NCBI GenBank assembly: GCA_026874595.1
Contig: CM049322.1
Span: 30,813,340 to 30,877,339, forward strand
DNA length: 64,000 nucleotides
Origin: Sipunculus nudus
Taxonomy: Eukaryota; Annelida; Sipuncula; Golfingiida; Sipunculidae
Direction: 5' to 3'
Part shown: in pieces, positions 60,991 through 64,000 of the stretch
How the letters are laid out: the number at the start of each line of letters is the position of its first letter
Numbering within the stretch: position 1 is the stretch's first letter
Program-made: the position numbers and the translations under genes
The notes under the pieces: generated by a model
What the model saw: only the letters and a program-made list of their open reading frames with translations
Told to the model about the DNA's origin: nothing
Databases searched by the model: none

Positions 60991-62345
60991 TCGCACGGAC
61001 TATTTGTAGTGTTTATTCCATGGACAATTGTACCCGACTAGTAAACCAACAATGCACAGGGCACTGGTAAAGTACTCTTGCACTCTGATGAGGGCATTAC
61101 GTGGGTCATTAAATGCACAAACTGCTCCAAATGTAAACAAATTAAATTCTGCATGCTACAAAAATGCAAAATCACTTGGTTTGATTAGGACAGTATTTGT
61201 CACCCATAGGGGATGCAGAGGAGGTGCAAAACTACAAAGACCTATACCAGGTATACCATTCACTTCCCACAGCCGTAGTTTTGAAATGAAACCTGAACTT
61301 TCTGGCTCAGGGGTTATCACAGCAAATCTGCATAATTTACAGTGTCTTGTTGAGACTTTGATCACTACCGCCAGACGTTCATATTGTAAGTCTCCCAAAT
61401 CTATGCTAAGAAACAGCCTGGTCAAAATAAATCGTGAAGTCGCTAGTTGTACATTGCTATCAGAAAATGCATTCAAGTTTTGCTATTTCAAGGCACAATT
61501 GGTCAAAAATAAAGCAGAAACTATCAACGACTATGTGATTGACAATCATATTGACATTTATGCAATCGTTGAAACCTGGCTAAATTCTGTGGATAGCGTC
61601 GCCAAAAATGAACTTGTTGTTCCTGGATACGTTAGGAATACGTTGTCAATAAATTCAGTTGATAGTGTTCCCAAAAATTCATATCATCAGGAAGTGATTA
61701 TGTCCTGAGGCTCTGACACTGTTCTACTCGTGGTATTACATCGTCCACCTTAATCCATGCTCAATTAGTGCACTTCTACTGCATTTTTGCATGAATTTGC
61801 ATCACACATGGAAACCCTAACTGTTGTTTCAGGAAAACTTCCTATAGTTGGTGATTTCAATTTTCATATGGATGTGAAGGGTGATTCTGATGCCACAAAG
61901 TTATAAAAATATGCTTGACTCAAGAGGTATGGTTCAAGGTATCTCGCACGAAACCCATCAAAATGGTCACACCCTGGATCTCTTTTTATCTAGTAGTGGT
62001 AAAAAAGATTATCCTTGAAGATCCTTATCCTCATTTCTTTTAAATATCAGACCACTGGTCTCTGTTATCCACGCTTGGTATAGGAAAACCTGCATTACCA
62101 ACTAAAGAATGCTCTTTGTGCAAGATCAAAAGCTTTGTCATGGCAGATTTCAAACAGGACGATGTTCAAGAGCTCAAGTGCCTGGATAGATCAAAATTTA
62201 TGGATGTTGGTGATATGGTCAGTATGTTCAACATGTTCATGGTACTCGAAAAGCATACTCCAGCCCAGATAAAGAAAATCACTGTCCATCCCACTCGTCT
62301 GTGGTTTGGTAGTTCAGCTGACAGCTGTAAGTCATCTGAGCTTTA
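60991..62345 (+). pseudogene. CR1-like non-LTR retrotransposon, endonuclease part
   Basis: The frame opening at 61,028 contains RGCRGGAK, common upstream of the endonuclease in CR1-type elements. Then come NDYVIDNHIDIYAIVETWL with the catalytic Glu and, after frameshifts beyond 61,705, VVLHRPP, IVGDFNFHMDV, HTLDLFL and SDHW. These are the ordered motifs of an apurinic-type endonuclease. It continues as DFKQDDVQEL and AQIKKITVHPTRLWF, the linker before the reverse transcriptase. At least three frameshifts and several stops show it is dead. Clade within the Jockey/CR1 group not resolved. Confidence 0.8.
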
Positions 62346-63520
62346 GCAATCACTCTTTGTCCGTCGTCCGTCCTGGCGTCCGGCCATCCGGCCGTCTGTT
62401 CGTTAAAAAGGCACAAATCGCAACCGCTGGATCTGGAATCTTCTAAGTTGACATCAAGAGAGGACCATGGGAAATCTCCTTGGAGACTTGAAATAAGGTC
62501 TGTGTTACCCGAAATCTCAGAGATATGGCGCTTCGAAGCACCCCCAGAATAATGGAAAATATGATACAAAAGCTCAGTATAGCATTAGATCACCATGATT
62601 CTTTTGCATGGATATTGATCAAGGAGTGTTTGATCAGTTCCTGCAGACTGGTGGCACCACCTTGATTTTTTAAAAGCATTATTCCTATAAATTTTGAAAC
62701 CTTTAAAGGTGCGGTCGTCTGTTAACTAGGCACAAATCATAAATTCTGTACCTAGAATCTTATAACTTGACATCCAGGGATGTCCATGAAAAGACTGCTT
62801 GCAAACTGAATTAGGTCTCTGTTACCCATATCGTCCGAGGTATGTTACTCAGAAGTACCCCAAACATAATTAAAAGTTTGATACAAAAGCTCCAGTATCT
62901 GAACAACTAATGGATTGGTCATCATGATTTTTGGTATGTATATTGATTATGGATTCTTTCTTTAGTTTCTGCAAACTGGTGGCACCACCTGGATATTTTT
63001 TCTGAAGTTTTAAGCATGTTTTCCTCTATTTTTGAGACATTTAAAAATGCTGTTGTCTGTTAACAGGGCACAAATTATAACCACCGTACCTAGATGCTTC
63101 AACCTTGACATCCAGGGAGGTTCTGAAACCTAAAATTCGGTCTCTGTTACCCATATTCTCTAAGCTATGCGGCTTATAAGCACCCCCCCCGAATAATTGA
63201 ACATTTGATACCAAAGCAGGGCACACATCATAACCAGTGGACCTAGAATCTTCTCACTTAACATCCTGAGAGTTCCTTAAAAGTTCTCCTCAGAAACCTA
63301 AAATTAGGTTACTGTGACCTTTATTAGCTGAGTTACAGGCCATATTTGAGTACTCCAGAAATAATGCAAAATACAAACAAATTGCAGGATTCCTCAGGAA
63401 TGGCTGGATGGATTGTCATCAAATTTGGTTTGCTTATGGGTCTTGATGAACTTCAGCTAATATGCATGAACTATTATGCCGCCTACATTTTCTTAATTAG
63501 TTGCCTGTTGTCAACATGCC
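62346..63520. repeat. Insertion with tandem repeat of about 320-340 bp
   Basis: Splits the CR1-like element. Units start GGCACAAATCR at 62,410, GGCACAAATCATAAATTCTG at 62,729, GGCACAAATTATAACCACCG at 63,067 and GGCACACATCATAACCAGTG at 63,220, so the spacings are 319, 338 and 153; the third unit is truncated. Shared texts are CTTGACATCCAGGGA, GGTCTCTGTTACCCAT, CAAACTGGTGGCACCACCTG and ATGATACAAAAGCTC. The first part (CCGTCGTCCGTCCTGGCGTC and following bases) is GC-rich. No coding sequence. Confidence 0.85.
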
Positions 63521-64000
63521 AGTCGGCTGAGCGTCATGAACCATGCGTCACTTGTTTTTAACATTAAAGTAGAAAAACAGAAACACAGAAAACTTGATAA
63601 ACAGTGGCTCAGAACAAAATCTGTAAATGACCACAGTCTGTATAAGTTCAAAGGCACAATGTTAATCAGCTCCTTAACGATGCCAAGACAACATACGTTT
63701 CTAGTAAAATTCCAGACAATCAGTTTGATCAAACAAGCGTCTCCACTACCACCCTGTAACAACATAGAAGAGCTTGTAGAAGCCTTCAGCGAGTTTTTCA
63801 CTAGAAAGATCATGGACATCCGGAGGTCCTTAGACTCTGATACTGGTTCATCTGAAAATCGCATCCTTCAATCTTGTACTGTTGACATTGTTCAGGCCAA
63901 AACTAACAGCTTTCAATCTTTTCGACACATTCCAGATATATGATATTGAACCACTAATTCAACAGTCACCCACTTAATCTTGCATGATTGATCTGATTCC
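63521..64000 (+). pseudogene. CR1-like retrotransposon, continuation before reverse transcriptase
   Basis: A 135-codon frame (63,536-63,943) reads DKQWLRTKSVNDHSLYKFKG and later SPLPPCNNIEELVEAFSEFF followed by TRKIMDIRRSLDS. This is the known linker text of CR1-like ORF2 proteins just before the reverse transcriptase. It continues the element broken at about 62,345. The window ends before the reverse transcriptase core. Confidence 0.7.

Overview
The window is nuclear DNA of an animal, not of a bacterium. It is AT-rich and full of microsatellites. It has no operons or ribosome-binding sites, it carries GT-AG introns, and most of it is repeats and dead retroelements. Long fields of diverged tandem repeats, a CR1-like and a Ty3/gypsy fragment, and an immunoglobulin-superfamily membrane gene suggest a lophotrochozoan, most likely a marine mollusc such as a bivalve. 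This rests on overall character; no taxonomic marker gene is present.

Layout. Bases 1-2,270 are gene-free with simple repeats. Bases 2,270-20,140 are a field of related tandem repeats (units of about 148, 202, 330 and 370 bp, plus higher-order copies) ending in a hairpin minisatellite. Three short motifs recur in this field. The first matches the CTCF consensus (about 17 copies, all in one orientation). The second is a palindrome resembling the RFX X-box (about 12). The third is a TGACCT run whose reverse strand is a nuclear-receptor direct repeat (about 12). In many units they lie about 142-147 bp apart. Bases 20,140-25,868 are gene-free apart from a 222-bp palindrome. Bases 25,869-38,300 are two near-identical 6.2-kb units in tandem; inside each unit are two diverged inverted arms with traces of decayed coding sequence. 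Bases 38,300-46,100 hold nothing recognisable except small hairpins and a TA microsatellite.

The best gene evidence is at 46,135-56,515 on the plus strand. It consists of an Ig V-like exon, a decayed second Ig exon, a 21-bp microexon and a transmembrane exon. The three intact exons are joined by canonical splice sites, all in phase 1. Together they describe a type I membrane protein of the Ig superfamily. The V-like exon has Ser where the second domain cysteine belongs, so the locus may be a pseudogene or a divergent receptor. The 6.2-kb intron before the transmembrane exon contains, on the opposite strand, a decayed Ty3/gypsy element. Its integrase lies upstream of its RNase H and its gag looks SCAN-like, both features of the Gmr1 group.

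Bases 58,036-59,482 are a candidate TTAA-flanked non-autonomous DNA element. From about 61,000 to the window end lies a CR1-like non-LTR retrotransposon pseudogene. It is split by about 1.2 kb that contains a tandem repeat of roughly 320-340 bp. All comparisons were made by eye, so boundaries in repeat regions are approximate.
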